Source: Paramecium sonneborni
Taxonomy: Eukaryota > Ciliophora > Oligohymenophorea > Peniculida > Parameciidae
Assembly (NCBI GenBank): GCA_905182985.1
Contig: CAJJDN010000182.1
Span: forward strand, 94,933-158,932
Reading direction: 5' to 3'
Length of the DNA stretch: 64,000 nt
A program made the translations under genes and the position numbers. Under the pieces are notes generated by a model. That model did not search any database. It was not told the DNA's origin and was given only the letters and a program-made list of their open reading frames with translations. Of the stretch, positions 36,894-49,360 are shown in pieces (within the stretch, counting starts at the first letter, position 1; every line of letters starts with the position of its first letter).

Positions 36894-39325
36894 TCAAATT
36901 TACAATTAGGAAGTTAAGAAATATTACGATCGCTTTTTAGCATCTTCATTGTGTAGAATATATTAAAATGCTTCTCTTAAGGTTTTCACAAAAACTGGTT
37001 TTAATACAACATGGAGCATACCTACTTCAATACATTAATCTAATGTTTCTCTATCATCATGAGCTGTGCATCCCATTATAGGAATGTAGGCTAATTCTAA
37101 GTCAATCATCATTTGAGTTAATATTTTTGTAGCCTAATTAAATTAAAATATTAAATTACTTCAATTCCTCCCATAATTGGCATATCTAAATCCATAATAA
37201 TCAAACTTATATTCAGTTAATTTTCTTAAATCATAGCAATTGCTTATTAGCCATTAAATGCTTTAAGAAAATGTTTGTATCCCATAGTTCTCAACATCAA
37301 TATCAATGTATCATGATTAAATGGTTCATCATCTACAATCAAAATTTATCTATCACAATCAATCAATCCTTTATTTAAAAATGAAGAACGAGCTCTTTAT
37401 ATATGCTTATCTTTCTTTTACCATTTCAACACATTAACTTTATTTGTTAAAGGCTATTTTGCTTTAGGTTCATCAATTACTTTTTATGATGAACTCATTA
37501 AAATATATTAATCTGGAACTGAAAAAATGGATTTCATTGTTCCAAAATTATTTTAAGAACTTCTCATATTTTTTAAGCTCCTCTATTTAAGCATAATACC
37601 AACAGATTGTATCTCTTATTAACTTTCTTTCATCTGAATATTTTTATTATTTATTTTAAATCTAAATTTTGTTCCTGATTCTGTTTAGGTAACTTCTAAA
37701 TTCTAATCTGATGAACTTAAAAGATTTATAAGATTATTTGTAATTTCTAATGACATCTTTAATTCTTTCTTAATTACTAAATGTTTCTTTTTGAATTAGA
37801 AATCAGATTATGATTTAATCCATGAACCAATATTTTCTATGTCTTCATCATTAAAACCACATCCTATTCCATCAATAACAAAACTTATATCATTATTTTC
37901 TTTATCTATACTTAAACTCAAACTAATTTGACCACCAGAAGCTGTGTGTCTATAAGATAAATTTAAAATATTATAAAGAACTCTTTCCAGTTTAAGTACA
38001 TCAGAGACAATATAAAAACTAATCAATAAATTTTTAAGTTTACTTTTCTGTTTTTTGAATTGGAATTTATTCTACAAAGACTTAAAACAAGATTTTTTTA
38101 TTAATGCATTAAGATTCAATCAATTCTGATAATGTTAATAAAAATTATTTCATATTTATTTTACTCGCTTTTAAATATATCCTATCTTATTATGGATTTA
38201 AAAATTCCAATAAATCAGAAATTTAAAAATATTACAATTTTGCATTAATATATGCAGGTTTTATAAAATTTGATTTTGTTTGACTTTCAACATCAGTGCT
38301 ATTATATGCTTAAGAAAGAAATCCTAAAGAAGCATTTAAAGGAGTTTTTAATTTATGAGCAAATAGATCACTAAATTATTTTTTAAATTGATAAAACTTT
38401 TTTTTTGTCTATTTTAAAGTGAAATTATCAATTTTTAAAAAAGCTAAAATAGATATATGTCCATTATTTATAGTTTTATAAACAATTTTAAACTTTTATT
38501 TTATGTTTTTTTATATATCTATTGAGGAAGCAATGAAATGATAGAATTCAGAATTTTCAATAAAATCTTGACCACTCATAAATTCTAATAAGGAAATGCA
38601 ATCTTAGAATAATAATTATTATTATTATTTATTTGAATTTTATTCTGAAATGGCTGCATAATCCTTATCTTAATAACATTTTATATAAAATTGTTAATTT
38701 TCATCTACCTATGTATTTTAAGTCATTAAAACATAAGGATTATTGTCTAGTTATGGATTATTATTTATTGTAATTTCTTTATAATTTTAATCAAATATTT
38801 TAAAAATAATTTCCTTCTTTAATTCTTTTAGTATTTCATTCTAGGCTGCTTCAATAATTGAAATTGAGCCACCAACTCTTAGTATTTGATATATTAGATA
38901 TGTACCACATTAAATAATAAATTGAAATTGTGAAAAGACTAAGCTACCTTGATATTGAATCGTAAAGATTGCTATACCAATTAGTACTTAAAAGATTTTA
39001 CTATAATATTGTATTTTTTATTTCTCTGTTTAATGAATTTCTAAAAGACAAAATAATAGCCATATGGATTAAGTTCCGTAATGAAAGATTTGAATAACAT
39101 TGAAGCAAAGCAAGATAAAGTGAGTCATTAACTCAAATATTTATAATTTTGTGATCAATATAAGTTATGCTAACCATCAATTTAAGATTAATTACTAATT
39201 TATAATGCAAGCAATATGGAACTGCAAATCAGGATAGAAACTTGATTTTCCATAATTCCTTTGATAAGGTCGGTCAATAGTACAATTCCTAACATAAGAT
39301 GGAATTGGGTTTTTTATGTAATCAT
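36894..39325 (-). CDS. Membrane hybrid histidine kinase with receiver domain
   Basis: A 784-aa protein after introns of 26 nt near the N-terminus, 25 nt (GTAAACTTAAAAATTTATTGATTAG) before the ATPase domain and 26 nt at 37134-37159. Several hydrophobic segments come first (FHLMLGIVLLTDLIKG…). The H-box is LFAHKLKTPLNASLGFL. The ATPase domain has ERVLYNILNLSYRHTASGG and DGIGCGF. The receiver has ILIVDDEPFN, phospho-acceptor MDLDMPIMGG and the lysine LKPVF. All phosphorelay residues are present. It is a tandem paralogue of the next gene, same strand, 260 bp apart. The signal sensed is unknown. Confidence 0.92.
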
Positions 39326-39585
39326 TTTTTGTTAATATAATAAATAACTTTATAATAATACTAGGTTATTGAAACTAAAAGGACAAAGTTTTTTATTTTT
39401 ATTTGTTAAAATAATAATGACAATCAATCTGTCTTCTAATTAATATAATTTATGAACTCAATTTATTTTTAAGTTAACACAAATTTAAATATAAATTATT
39501 TAGGGTGAATTAAAAATTTTTAATTATTTATTTTTTGCATTCAATTTTATAAAAATAAAAAATATACAAGAGATTCATAATTTGA

Positions 39586-42184
39586 TCATTTAATACTTGA
39601 AGAAATTCCTTTTTATCCAAAGATAAAATTTTGAGATTTAATTTTGATTTCATTAATTCTCAAAAATGTTTCTTGTAAACTTCTGATAAACACAGGTTTT
39701 GTAATGATACATATCATACCTGCTGCATTACATTCCTATTGCGTATCTTTATCATCATGTGCTGTGCAAGCAACAATTGGAATAAAATCGATTTCCCCAT
39801 CTTACATTTTTTATATAAGTAATTTTGTAGCCTTTATAAATATGTTTATATTAATTTACTTTTAATCCTCCCATAATTGGCATATCTAAATCCATGAAGA
39901 TAATTTTGATAGTCCTGTAATGTTTTTTGACTAATTCTATGCATTATTAACCATGATAAGCACTAATAAAATTTTTGAATCCTAAACTCTTTAACATTAA
40001 CTTTAACGTATCATGATTAAATGGCTCATCATCAACTAACATAATAGTTTAATTCATATCCTATCTCATATCTATTGAATCTGATGCACGTTTCACATTA
40101 AATGAATGGTCAAAAGCAATTGATATTGTTAGGGATTTATCATTTATTTCTTTTTAATATACGGATTTTTGAAAAGGAAAAATACTTTATTAGATAGGAT
40201 GATTCTAAAATATTAGACCTTTAGTAGGATTCTATGTGATTAACGTACTTAATTAAAGTGGCTTATTTGCTAAAGGTTCTTCCTCAATATCAAATTCCTC
40301 TAAGACTTTATCCTAACTTAAAAAAATAAATTCAATTTATACGATTATATCTAACTTTTTGTAAACAATGAAATATGATTAGGTAAATGTTATTTAAATG
40401 AACCTTAATTCTTCTATTGGATACTTAAATTCTTTTAACTTATATCATTAGAATTGGGCATAACTAATTATTGGCAATTAAGACTGATAAAAAATTAATA
40501 ACTAGCTCCCTCATCTAAATCATGATTAATTTGTAAAGAACATTAAAAATCACTTAGAAAATAAATTAATTTATTTGTTATTTATAGTGTTAGACTAAAT
40601 TTAAAAGTCGATCCTTTTACTATAGAATTACGAAATCCATGTATACATTTATTTTATAAACGAGCAAAGTTATTTATTTACTCAAACTATTCTTATTTGA
40701 ATCCTTATACATTATCATTTATTTTAAATTATACTTAATTATTTTCAGACAATACATCAACATTTAATTATATTTTACCCTTAATTTATGTATGTCTATA
40801 AGATTTGTTCAATAAATTGAATAGAATTCGCTCCAATCTTAATTAATCAGTTGTTAAATATATTGCTCTATTATATATTCCAAAAATTTTAGTACCTTTC
40901 ATTTACATCAAATGGCTTAGAATTGACTGTGAAAATTACCTAGATCTATTTGGCTCTACATTGCAATTCGATCATATCGTAAATTAATTGTAATGTCTTA
41001 TGTAAATTTACCTTACTCATTTTATAAGTAGCTAAATTATTTGAATTTACATAATCTAAAATATCCTACACCTAATAATATTAGATTTTTGAATTAATGA
41101 ACGCAGGCTTCAAAAAACTAGCCTTCACTTATTCATCTATTGTGTTATTTTCTAGTACAATTGCTTATAAAAAGCCTAGTGTAGTATTTAAGGGAGTTTT
41201 CAATTTGTGAGTAAATATTTTGGATAAACTCAATTTGAATTTGTCAATATTTTTGGTTTGTTTTGATGGTATTTTATCTTCTAAACCTACAAATGCTACT
41301 AAAGTATAAGTTTTCATCATATATTTGAATTATTGTATATACAATGTATATTATTGTTTATGTCCAGAAATTTCATCAAATTCAGAGGCTACAATTAATT
41401 TGTTTTTAATTTAATGTTTATCTTTAGAATAGAATTCAAGAAAACCTCCTAATGAATCGAAAACTGATGGTTTTGAAGCCATTATTTAAGATTCTTATGC
41501 TATTTCTGTTTGTTATACTGTGTAACATTTGATTTTAAGATCCTTTCTTATTTGCTACTATAATTTCTGACTCTCAGAGCGAGATGAAAATAATGTAGCG
41601 TTAGAGATTAAGATTTAGTGAGATTATAACTTATTATCTCCATCAATTTCATTTTGGTTTTAATCAAAAGCATAATATCGCACATTTCTGATGATTTATT
41701 TGAGTATTGAATTTTGAGTTTGTTTTTTAAGATTTGTGAAATTGTATTTAGAGTAAAGAAATATGAGAATAAGAATTATTTATTCTAAAATTGTTTAAGT
41801 GAAAGTAATCTCAACCATTGGTTGTATTTATGCACATGTGAATGCGAATACAATTAATAAAGTTATATATTAAGCAAGATGTTATTCTAACTTAAGTGAA
41901 AATATATTAAACCAAATAGCAGGTGCTCCTCTTAGAAACAATTGGTAACAGCAATAATAAATAATGATAACCTATTCAAGAATGATTTATTTTCTATGAC
42001 TTCTGTATCTGTATAACATATAACCTTTTTATAAACATTAAGTTCACTTACATAGCATCAATCCAAATAGTATTGAATTGGATATGATTGTGTACATTTC
42101 TAGGTAAGCAATGCCAAAAATCAAATTGACTATAGAAAGAAAGAACATTGTTTCATTTTAATTTCTAACAGAGGTGTGAATCAT
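39586..42184 (-). CDS. Membrane hybrid histidine kinase with receiver domain
   Basis: An 829-aa protein after four introns of 27, 28, 26 and 28 nt, which together make the length divisible by three. N-terminal membrane helices (MFFLSIVNLIFGIAYLEMY; TLLIVFAFTCAQIQP). H-box IFTHKLKTPLNTTLGFL. ATPase N-box LRLERILFNLLNKSYRHTQ. A long linker leads to the receiver: IMLVDDEPFNHDTLKLMLK, FMDLDMPIMGGLK, lysine ITKPVF. All catalytic and phospho-acceptor residues are present. Same architecture as its neighbour, so a recent tandem duplication followed by divergence is inferred. Confidence 0.92.
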
Positions 42185-42405
42185 TATATATATTATAAGG
42201 AAAATTAATAATAAGTTTAGAATCGTAATTTCCAAGTTTAAATTGACAAAATGGAATCTAAAATGAGAATAATTTAAATTTAAATTTGACAAATTTAAAA
42301 ACTATGCTACTGAATCATTTGTAATATAAAATGACAAAGTGTCAATTATCAAATAAATTGTGAAATAAATATATATATTTATAAATTAATATAAAATATT
42401 AATTA

Positions 42406-42891
42406 ATGTAAAAGGTGGAGCCAATAATCGCAAAGTTGAGATTATAAGAATTAGATGAATATGAGCCATTGAAGAAATATTTACCAAATGTATGATTATA
42501 AAATAGATTATAATAATAACTAGGCAAACATAAAGTTATCTCATATAGTATTTGGAGCATTGATATTTTCATTATTATGTTCTTTGATTGGAATAGCACC
42601 AAGAGTAGTGACTGGTTTGGTAGGAGCATTGATTCCATCATTTTAAGCAATAAATAAATATTAGACATCAGGTAATATGAATAAGAAAATGAAAAATTAG
42701 GTGAGATTTACACGTGCCTTCCATATTTTATAATATTTTCAACTTATTTGACATTTTAAGGATGGATAATGTGGATCTTTTCATTTATACCATGTTTCAA
42801 TACCATGTGTTTATTGTTTGTATTGGCTCTTTATCATCCAGATGTACAATTATCAAATAAAATTTGGAATTTGTTGTAGAAAGTGTTATGA
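42406..42891 (+). CDS. REEP5/Yop1 (TB2/DP1/HVA22) family ER-shaping protein
   Basis: A 140-aa protein after introns at 42490-42523 (34 nt, the longest here) and 42672-42700. Hydrophobic hairpins: SHIVFGALIFSLLCSLIG, VTGLVGALIPSFQAINKYQ (the family's P-x-x-x-x-A-I core), then GWIMWIFSFIPCFNTMCLLF and LALYHPDVQLSNKIW. Size and order fit REEP/Yop1 proteins, which bend ER membrane into tubules. Similarity is moderate, so the family call is a good but not certain fit. Confidence 0.7.
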
Positions 42892-42933
42892 GAAAGCAAA
42901 TATAAATAATATATAAATATAATAAATAAATAA

Positions 42934-43828
42934 ATGGATTAAACAATATAGGAAATGATGGAAGACAAATCTATGAGTTTTAAGTTCTTATTAGCTATTC
43001 AATAACGTGGTTATGAAGAAGAATATTAGATTGGCAAAGAAAGTACATTCATTTCTGATTTTAGTTCTAAAGTTCAATTCATTTGATAAGAATGCAAATC
43101 GTTTTATGTTATTTTTGCAATAAAATATGGGATATCGTGAGACATACACTTAATTTTTATGTTGATGGATTGTTTGATTTCTAAGAGGAAGAAGATGAGG
43201 AAGAAGAATTTGAATTAAAAGATGAAGAAGAAGAAGAAGTAGAATTAGAGAATGATGAAGAAGATGAATATGAAGAAGCAAATGAAAATGAAATTTAATA
43301 AGAAGAAGATTCAGAATATGAATGGGTTTATGAAGATGATGCATAATTAGAAGAATTTGATGAAGGATCAAATATAGATGAAGATAAAAATTTTGTTTAA
43401 GATAATACTAATGAAGGAGAATATAAGTTTAAGTATGGATAGAAAAATATAAGAAAAAAATAAACATAATAATAATAATAATAAAAAAGAGTAATTTAAT
43501 AAGCAAAATCAAAATCATCTATTCCTAATGGTATTCCTACATTACAAAAAGTAATAATTATAATAAATTAGATTCAAAATAAATAAAGAGCTAATTCTTA
43601 ATCTAAATAATAAATTTAAAAGCCTTAACCATAATAATAGAATTTATTAAAATAAGCAGCAGTGAATTGTACTATATTACATAAAAATAGAACTTCGTTT
43701 TCCAAGTAGTTTAGTTAATAAAAAGTGAAATAATTTATGATAATTATAATATTGGCTACTTAAAATGTCATTTTAATATAATATATAGTAATTTTTAAGA
43801 TTTAATTTAAGAATAAGAAATTAAATGA
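42934..43828 (+). CDS. Acidic low-complexity protein
   Basis: Starts MDQTIQEMMEDKSMSFKFLL. Introns at 43072-43090 (19 nt) and 43161-43185 (25 nt) join a short N-terminal helical domain (LLAIQQRGYEEEYQIG; NANRFMLFLQQNMGYRETY) to a ~90-residue Glu/Asp-rich stretch and a Gln/Lys-rich tail with a run of Gln. The 3' end is uncertain: unspliced, the frame stays open into the 14-3-3 gene; a 20- or 29-nt intron near 43,670-43,726 gives the TGA used here. Acid-plus-basic tails suggest a nuclear or chromatin role, but this is a guess. Confidence 0.5.
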
Positions 43829-43881
43829 AATTAATTCTCTGAAGTCCCAGAAATAAAAATAATATATATAAATAATTTAAT

Positions 43882-44695
43882 ATGTCAGATAAGAGAGATG
43901 AATATACTTATATGGCTAGATTAGCTGAATAAACAGAAAGATGGGAAGACATGGTAAGAAAGTGATATGAAGAGAATAATAGGTAGAGAATATGAGGAAG
44001 GTAGCAGAGATTACAAAAGATTTGAATAATGAGGAGAGAAATCTACTTTCAATAGCATATAAGAATACAGTAGGATAGAGAAGAACTGCATGGAGAGCAA
44101 TAACTGCATATGAGATAAAGGAGAAATAGAAGGTAAAATAAAGTTATATAAATAATAGATAGTGAAGTATTAGGAGGTACTATAATATTACAAGGCAAGA
44201 GTAGAGAAAGAATTAGATTATTATTGTAATGAAGTTTTGCAATTAATTGATCATACATTGCTGAAAAAGACTGCTAATACTGAGGCTAGAGTATTTTATC
44301 ACAAAATGAAAGGAGATTATAATAGATATATTGCAGAATATTCCTAATAAAAGGCTTAAGAAAAAGCAATCTAACAAGCTCAATAAGCTTATTAGACTGC
44401 ATTAGAATTGATAGATAAGGATAAGTTTCCTAAAACTAATTTATTAAGATTGGGAGTAACACTTAATTATTCAGTATTTTGTTATGAAATTATGAGTGAT
44501 GTTGCGAAAGCTTGTGAATTAGCTAAGACTGTTAAAGATGAAGTATTTAATCTTATTTAATATCTTAAGGCAATTAAAGAACTCGATGATATGGAAGAAG
44601 ATTAATATAAGGATGTTACAACTATTTTATAATTGATAAATGATAATCTTACTAATTGGTAAGCTGAATTACCTGATGAAGGAGGAAAAAAATGA
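43882..44695 (+). CDS. 14-3-3 protein
   Basis: A 252-aa protein after introns at 43954-43982 and 44133-44158. Family signatures: YMARLAEQTERWEDMVENM, NEERNLLSIAYKNTVGQRR (lysine and arginines of the phosphopeptide groove), YHKMKGDYNRYIAEY, RLGVTLNYSVFCYEI, and LLTLW-equivalent LINDNLTNWQAELPDE. Length and helix order are complete. 14-3-3 dimers bind phosphoserine/threonine motifs on client proteins; many kinases in this window could be clients in principle. Confidence 0.97.
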
Positions 44696-44746
44696 ATTCA
44701 TTTAATATAATAATATTATTATTAACAAATACACAAAAGTGATTTA

Positions 44747-47700
44747 TCATTTAGGTATTTCTAATAATTTCTTTTAATCTTCTGGACTCAACTATTAAAA
44801 TATTTATTGAAGATTTATTTTCCCTTAATCTAATTATTCTAATACTCTAAGAGCACTAGCTATTTTTATATCTATTGTAGGTGTTGATCTTTTCGATTTA
44901 TAACAACTTGCAAAAACTTTTAGAATCTAGAGTGGTATTAAATATTTATATATACTTGTAATGCATTTTCAGATTTGCCATTAACAAATTGATCTCCATT
45001 TTGAATAATAAACTCTGCCAAAAGATTATGTTGAATGTAAGCTTATCGTTTATCATGTTATAATGGTAGTAAATAGAGCCAAGTCTCCATACCTTATATT
45101 AATTCAGATCCAAGAGAAAGTGGTTATGATTTAATGATTTTACCTAAAGCTGAGATAGCATTATCTCTGGCTTATCCAAATAATTTTTAATTATCCTCTT
45201 CTGTTTTTTGGGTTTTCAAAGATTCCACCAAAGCCTATGATAATTTCTAAGAGACTTATTAATACAATTCGGGTGGAGTATTTGTAGCCATTATTCCTAT
45301 CCCATAAACAGCAGCTTATCTAACTAGACATATTTTATCAACTGCATAGACTGTTAAAGCTTAAACTAAATCAATAAAATGATTTTATATATATGGGAAT
45401 CCTAAATGCTCAACCATATAATCAATCAAACAAATACCAAATTGATGCATTTTAGGAGATTTATGTTAATCAAGAACCCTTGGTAGTATTTGACTACAAA
45501 TTATTTCATAAAGAGGTAAAACGAATTCTTTATGTGTTTTAAATAATGAACCTATACATTCTGCAATCTTAACATGTAGATTTTCCTCTGTTTCTGTTTC
45601 TTCTTTTATTGCATTCTTTTCATCTTCATCTACATCTTCTTCTTATGCCAAATTCTCATTCTCTGCCTTCCTTTTATCTGATTCTAACAATAATTTAAAT
45701 ACTTTATCTGATAATTCAGTAACTTCCTCAGTCGTCATAAATGGCTAAGATACAATATCAATTATATCTTTTATACAATCAATTTACTCAATTATGACTG
45801 TTGGATCCAATTCTTTATATCCTGCCTCTAATATTACTCCAAGGAAATACTTAGCCCCATTAATCAATTGCTAAGTATTATTTGTTTCTTTAACATTTCT
45901 AACCAAACTCACTAAACACTTACAAGCAGCACTTCTAATATTTTCATCAGAATTAAATTAACATAAAGGAACTATCAATTTTATGCATCTCTCCACATAA
46001 GGAAAAAAGGATTATTTCAATTCTTCTATGAATACAGATAACATATGTATTGCAACTTCAGCTTCCTCATTATCATATGTATGTAATTCCTTCCCATTTT
46101 CTGATCCTGTTGAGTTCATATTGAATACCTATTAAATTAATTAGAATAATGAAGGAACAATGTCTCCTAAATATTTTGCTAATTATAATGGACAAACTAA
46201 TGCTAATCTTTACCATCCTGAAAGTACATAAGACTTTTATGGATCAATCGCTTCCAAATTACTTGTTTATACTTGAATCAGAATTTATACTGTCTATTAC
46301 AAGAATGGCAGAAATACTTATTCCCCTACTGCTGAAGCTATCAATGTTATTGTCTCTATTGCTTAACCTTTCAACTATCTGTATTGTTTAGTTTAATGAG
46401 TTGAAAATATTTTGAATAATATAGGAAGCAACTCATTTACATAAGGAATAAACGATAATTTGCTTGACTCTGCTGTTGCTGCTATAACACTTATTGCATT
46501 CTCTTTCTCTATTGAAATCCCATTATTCAAAAATTTTATTGATAATTAAATTAAATTTGGCAAATATGCTTCAATTCCTTTTTCTGTCCCCTCTACAAAA
46601 TTTGTTAGAGCTGCTAAAATATGAGAATTAACTCTAGGAACATCCTCTATCGTTAACCTATTCAAAAATTATGGAACCACTATATGTAAATATGATTTTT
46701 AGAATTTTGGTTTCATGTCATCTGCTATCTATCCTATAGCATGACATACCGCATATCTAATCATAGAATTACTATCATTAAGCATTGGTAAAATTAATTC
46801 TATTGTGGGTTTAATATCGGCAACATCTTCTATGTATTCACCTACTTAAGATAACGCCATTATAGCTGCATTTTTGTATCTCCAATCTTAATGTTTTAAT
46901 AACTCACTTACTATTGGATTTAAAACAGGTAACATTTCTTGTTTACCTAATGATTCAATTAGTCTATCAATACTAGACATTCCAAATCTTGTGGTTTCAC
47001 AATCTTCATCTTATTCTATATCATCATTAAATCCTTCAGGAGGCCTTTTCCACTCGTCTGTAATTGTAGAACTTATTTAGATCATGTGGAAAAATATCAT
47101 TTCAACTACTTAAATTAAATAGAGTTTTTCAAATTTGAACAATCTTGGAAACTTTTCAACCATACTTAATAGAGTTTCAGTTCCAATTCTTTTAACTCCA
47201 TTTTCAATTTAAGATTCTCTAAAAATAACCTAAATTCCATTAAAAAAAATATTAAACTATTTTCTAAAGAATTTTGGTTTAGAATCCACAATATCTGAGA
47301 AAACTTCCATGATTCCTTCTCCTAATGATAAATCTTAGATAGTAATTTCAAGAGCAGATTTCATCATATTGGATATCAAGTCTTAAAAGTTATTATATTA
47401 AACTGGCAACGAATATTTAATATAATTTCCCAAAGCATGCATAGTAGATGATTTAATTTTGATTTATGAACTTGCCAATCCTTAAACAAACAAAGTATGA
47501 AGATCTTGCTAATGTTTATCGAATTGATCTATAGAATATATAAAAAGATTGCCAAGAATCTTAAAACCACATTCGATTATATCACTTTTAGGTGATAAAA
47601 ACATCTGCCATAAAATTGGTAAAAGATTTGGCCATTCATTATGATTTTGATCTTAATATAGAGATCCTCCAATTTCTCCTATAATATCACATAATTAATT

Positions 47701-48021
47701 TCTGACAATGTGACTATTTTCCACTTCAATCAATTAGAATAAATTTAATTTTACAATTTCTTTAGTTTCTAAACTCAATTAATTCCAAATATTATGATGA
47801 CTCTTTGGTGCAAATTTGGATAAACTGTATCTTAAATAAACAGGAGCAAATTATCTAATTTTTAATTCCTAATGTCTACAAAGATTGAGCATTTGTATTA
47901 CAAATTCATTTGGTTATGCTACTCTAAGTTAGGCCAATAGATCTTCCCCCTATTTTCTACTCTAATTGTCTTAAGAGAATATTCCTTAAATAATTTATAA
48001 AAGTTGTTCTTGAAAATTCAT
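44747..48021 (-). CDS. IPO5: Importin-5 / Kap121-type nuclear import receptor
   Basis: About 1,080 residues once small introns are removed (one of 29 nt near 44,910-44,945). HEAT repeats throughout. It starts MNFQEQLLQIIQGIFSQDNQ, then GEDLLAQLRVAQPNEFVIQM and RQFAPVYLRYSLSKFAP. The mid region, characteristic of importin-5, includes RFGMSSIDRLIESLGKQEM, WRYKNAAIMALSQVGEYIED, MIRYAVCHAIGQIADDMKP and VPRVNSHILAALTNFVEG. It imports ribosomal proteins and histones through nuclear pores in a Ran-GTP cycle (family knowledge). The start codon lies 18 bp from the stop of the proteasome gene. Confidence 0.9.
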
Positions 48022-48039
48022 ATTAATAATAATATATTA

Positions 48040-48785
48040 TCATTCTAACTCTTCCAAATAATCCTTTACTTATGATGGAGGTAATATTCTAAATACATGA
48101 TCATCTCTGATTACTCCAACTTCTATATTTGTTGGTGTTATTTGGCCTACAAATTAAACTTTTATTAATACCTTCAAAACCCTCCTTCAAAGTCAATAAT
48201 GCTGTATTAATTGCATCTTCAATTTCCATATCAGCATTATATCTTTTTTCTAAAAATGCCTTTGCATTCTTTGCTTACTTTCCAATTGCTGTAGCCTTCC
48301 AACTATAATAAGCACCACTTGGATCAAGTTAAACTAAATGAGGACCTTCTTCATCATATCCTCCTATTAAAATTGATACTCCAAATGGTCTAATACCACC
48401 TCTTTAAGTTGCCACTTATACATCCTAATTTATTATATACATTTTTTACTTCTGCCAATTCTCTACTTAATGTTTATACAAATATTTCCTCTTGATATTT
48501 TAAATCATATTTCTTCACTAATTTTCTTGCTTATTATGATAAAACTCTAAAATCAGGACCCAATCCTGCATAAGTCGCAGCTATATTATCTGTCAAAGGG
48601 GCAATCTTTTGAACACTTTATTCTTCAACCAATATTGATGATTGCTTCTTCTCTACTACCAAAACTACACCATTTTTAGCTTTAATTCCTATTGCTGTAT
48701 CACCTTTTGCAACTGCATTAAGTGCATATTCAATTTATAATAGTTTTCCTTTACTACTAAATGTTGTTAATGCGAAATCTGTCAT
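48040..48785 (-). CDS. PSMA2: 20S proteasome subunit alpha-2
   Basis: A 231-aa protein after two 25-nt introns, one being GTATTAATAAAAGTTTAATTTGTAG. It matches alpha-2: [20 protein letters not shown] (alpha N-terminal signature), [100 protein letters not shown]. The alpha ring gates the 20S core. A short N-terminal MTD replaces the longer MAERGYS found in animals. Confidence 0.96.
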
Positions 48786-48948
48786 ACTGGTGTTTGCTAT
48801 TTTAAATAATTTAATTAAATTAAATATATTTATGATGATATTTCAAATGGCTAGTCATTTGACCTTGAGCCTTCAAAAAAAGATTACAATTCTCTGATAT
48901 ATTGTTTATAATAGTTTAGATAGATATCACTATTAAGTATTATGTAAA

Positions 48949-49350
48949 TCAGAATGGCATTGGACTCTTTCTCAATAGATGTCTCTTTGACTTTTAGATG
49001 TTTAACTAAAAGCGCATCAAATTAATTCTTGGAGTGTCCTTTTCGATTCTGGTTGTATGTTATCCTAACTGCTTAACAAATTTGGATGCCAAATCTTCAA
49101 AATTCTTATGTTCTGTTGAACTATAATTCAAATAGGAAGTTTTGCTCATCTTAGCCACCTAAGGAAATTTAGCTTTGTCTAAACTGGTCATCATATATGG
49201 TGATCTATCAATATCACTTAATAATTAAGGAAGATTTGTCTATCGAAACTGTTTTGTAGATGTTTGTTACAATCTATTAACAGATTAACTAGTTATTTAT
49301 TTAACATATTCTGCAAACGATTACTATTGACTTTTTTTCTACACTTACAT
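48949..49350 (-). CDS. Small basic Gln/Lys-rich protein
   Basis: A 133-aa intron-less frame, MQVQKKSQQQSFAEYVKQIT to …LLRKSPMPF, then TGA. Charged, no membrane segment, no domain recognised (middle: SPYMMTSLDKAKFPQVAKMS). Its start codon lies only 10 bp from the divergent start of the next gene, so one of the two starts may be wrong or they share a very compact promoter. Confidence 0.55.
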
Positions 49351-49360
49351 TATATAATTA

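Noticed and set aside
43150..43371. Reverse His/Leu-rich frame
   Set aside because: Antisense of the Glu/Asp-rich stretch (GAA/GAT codons read backwards as Leu/Phe/His); not a gene.
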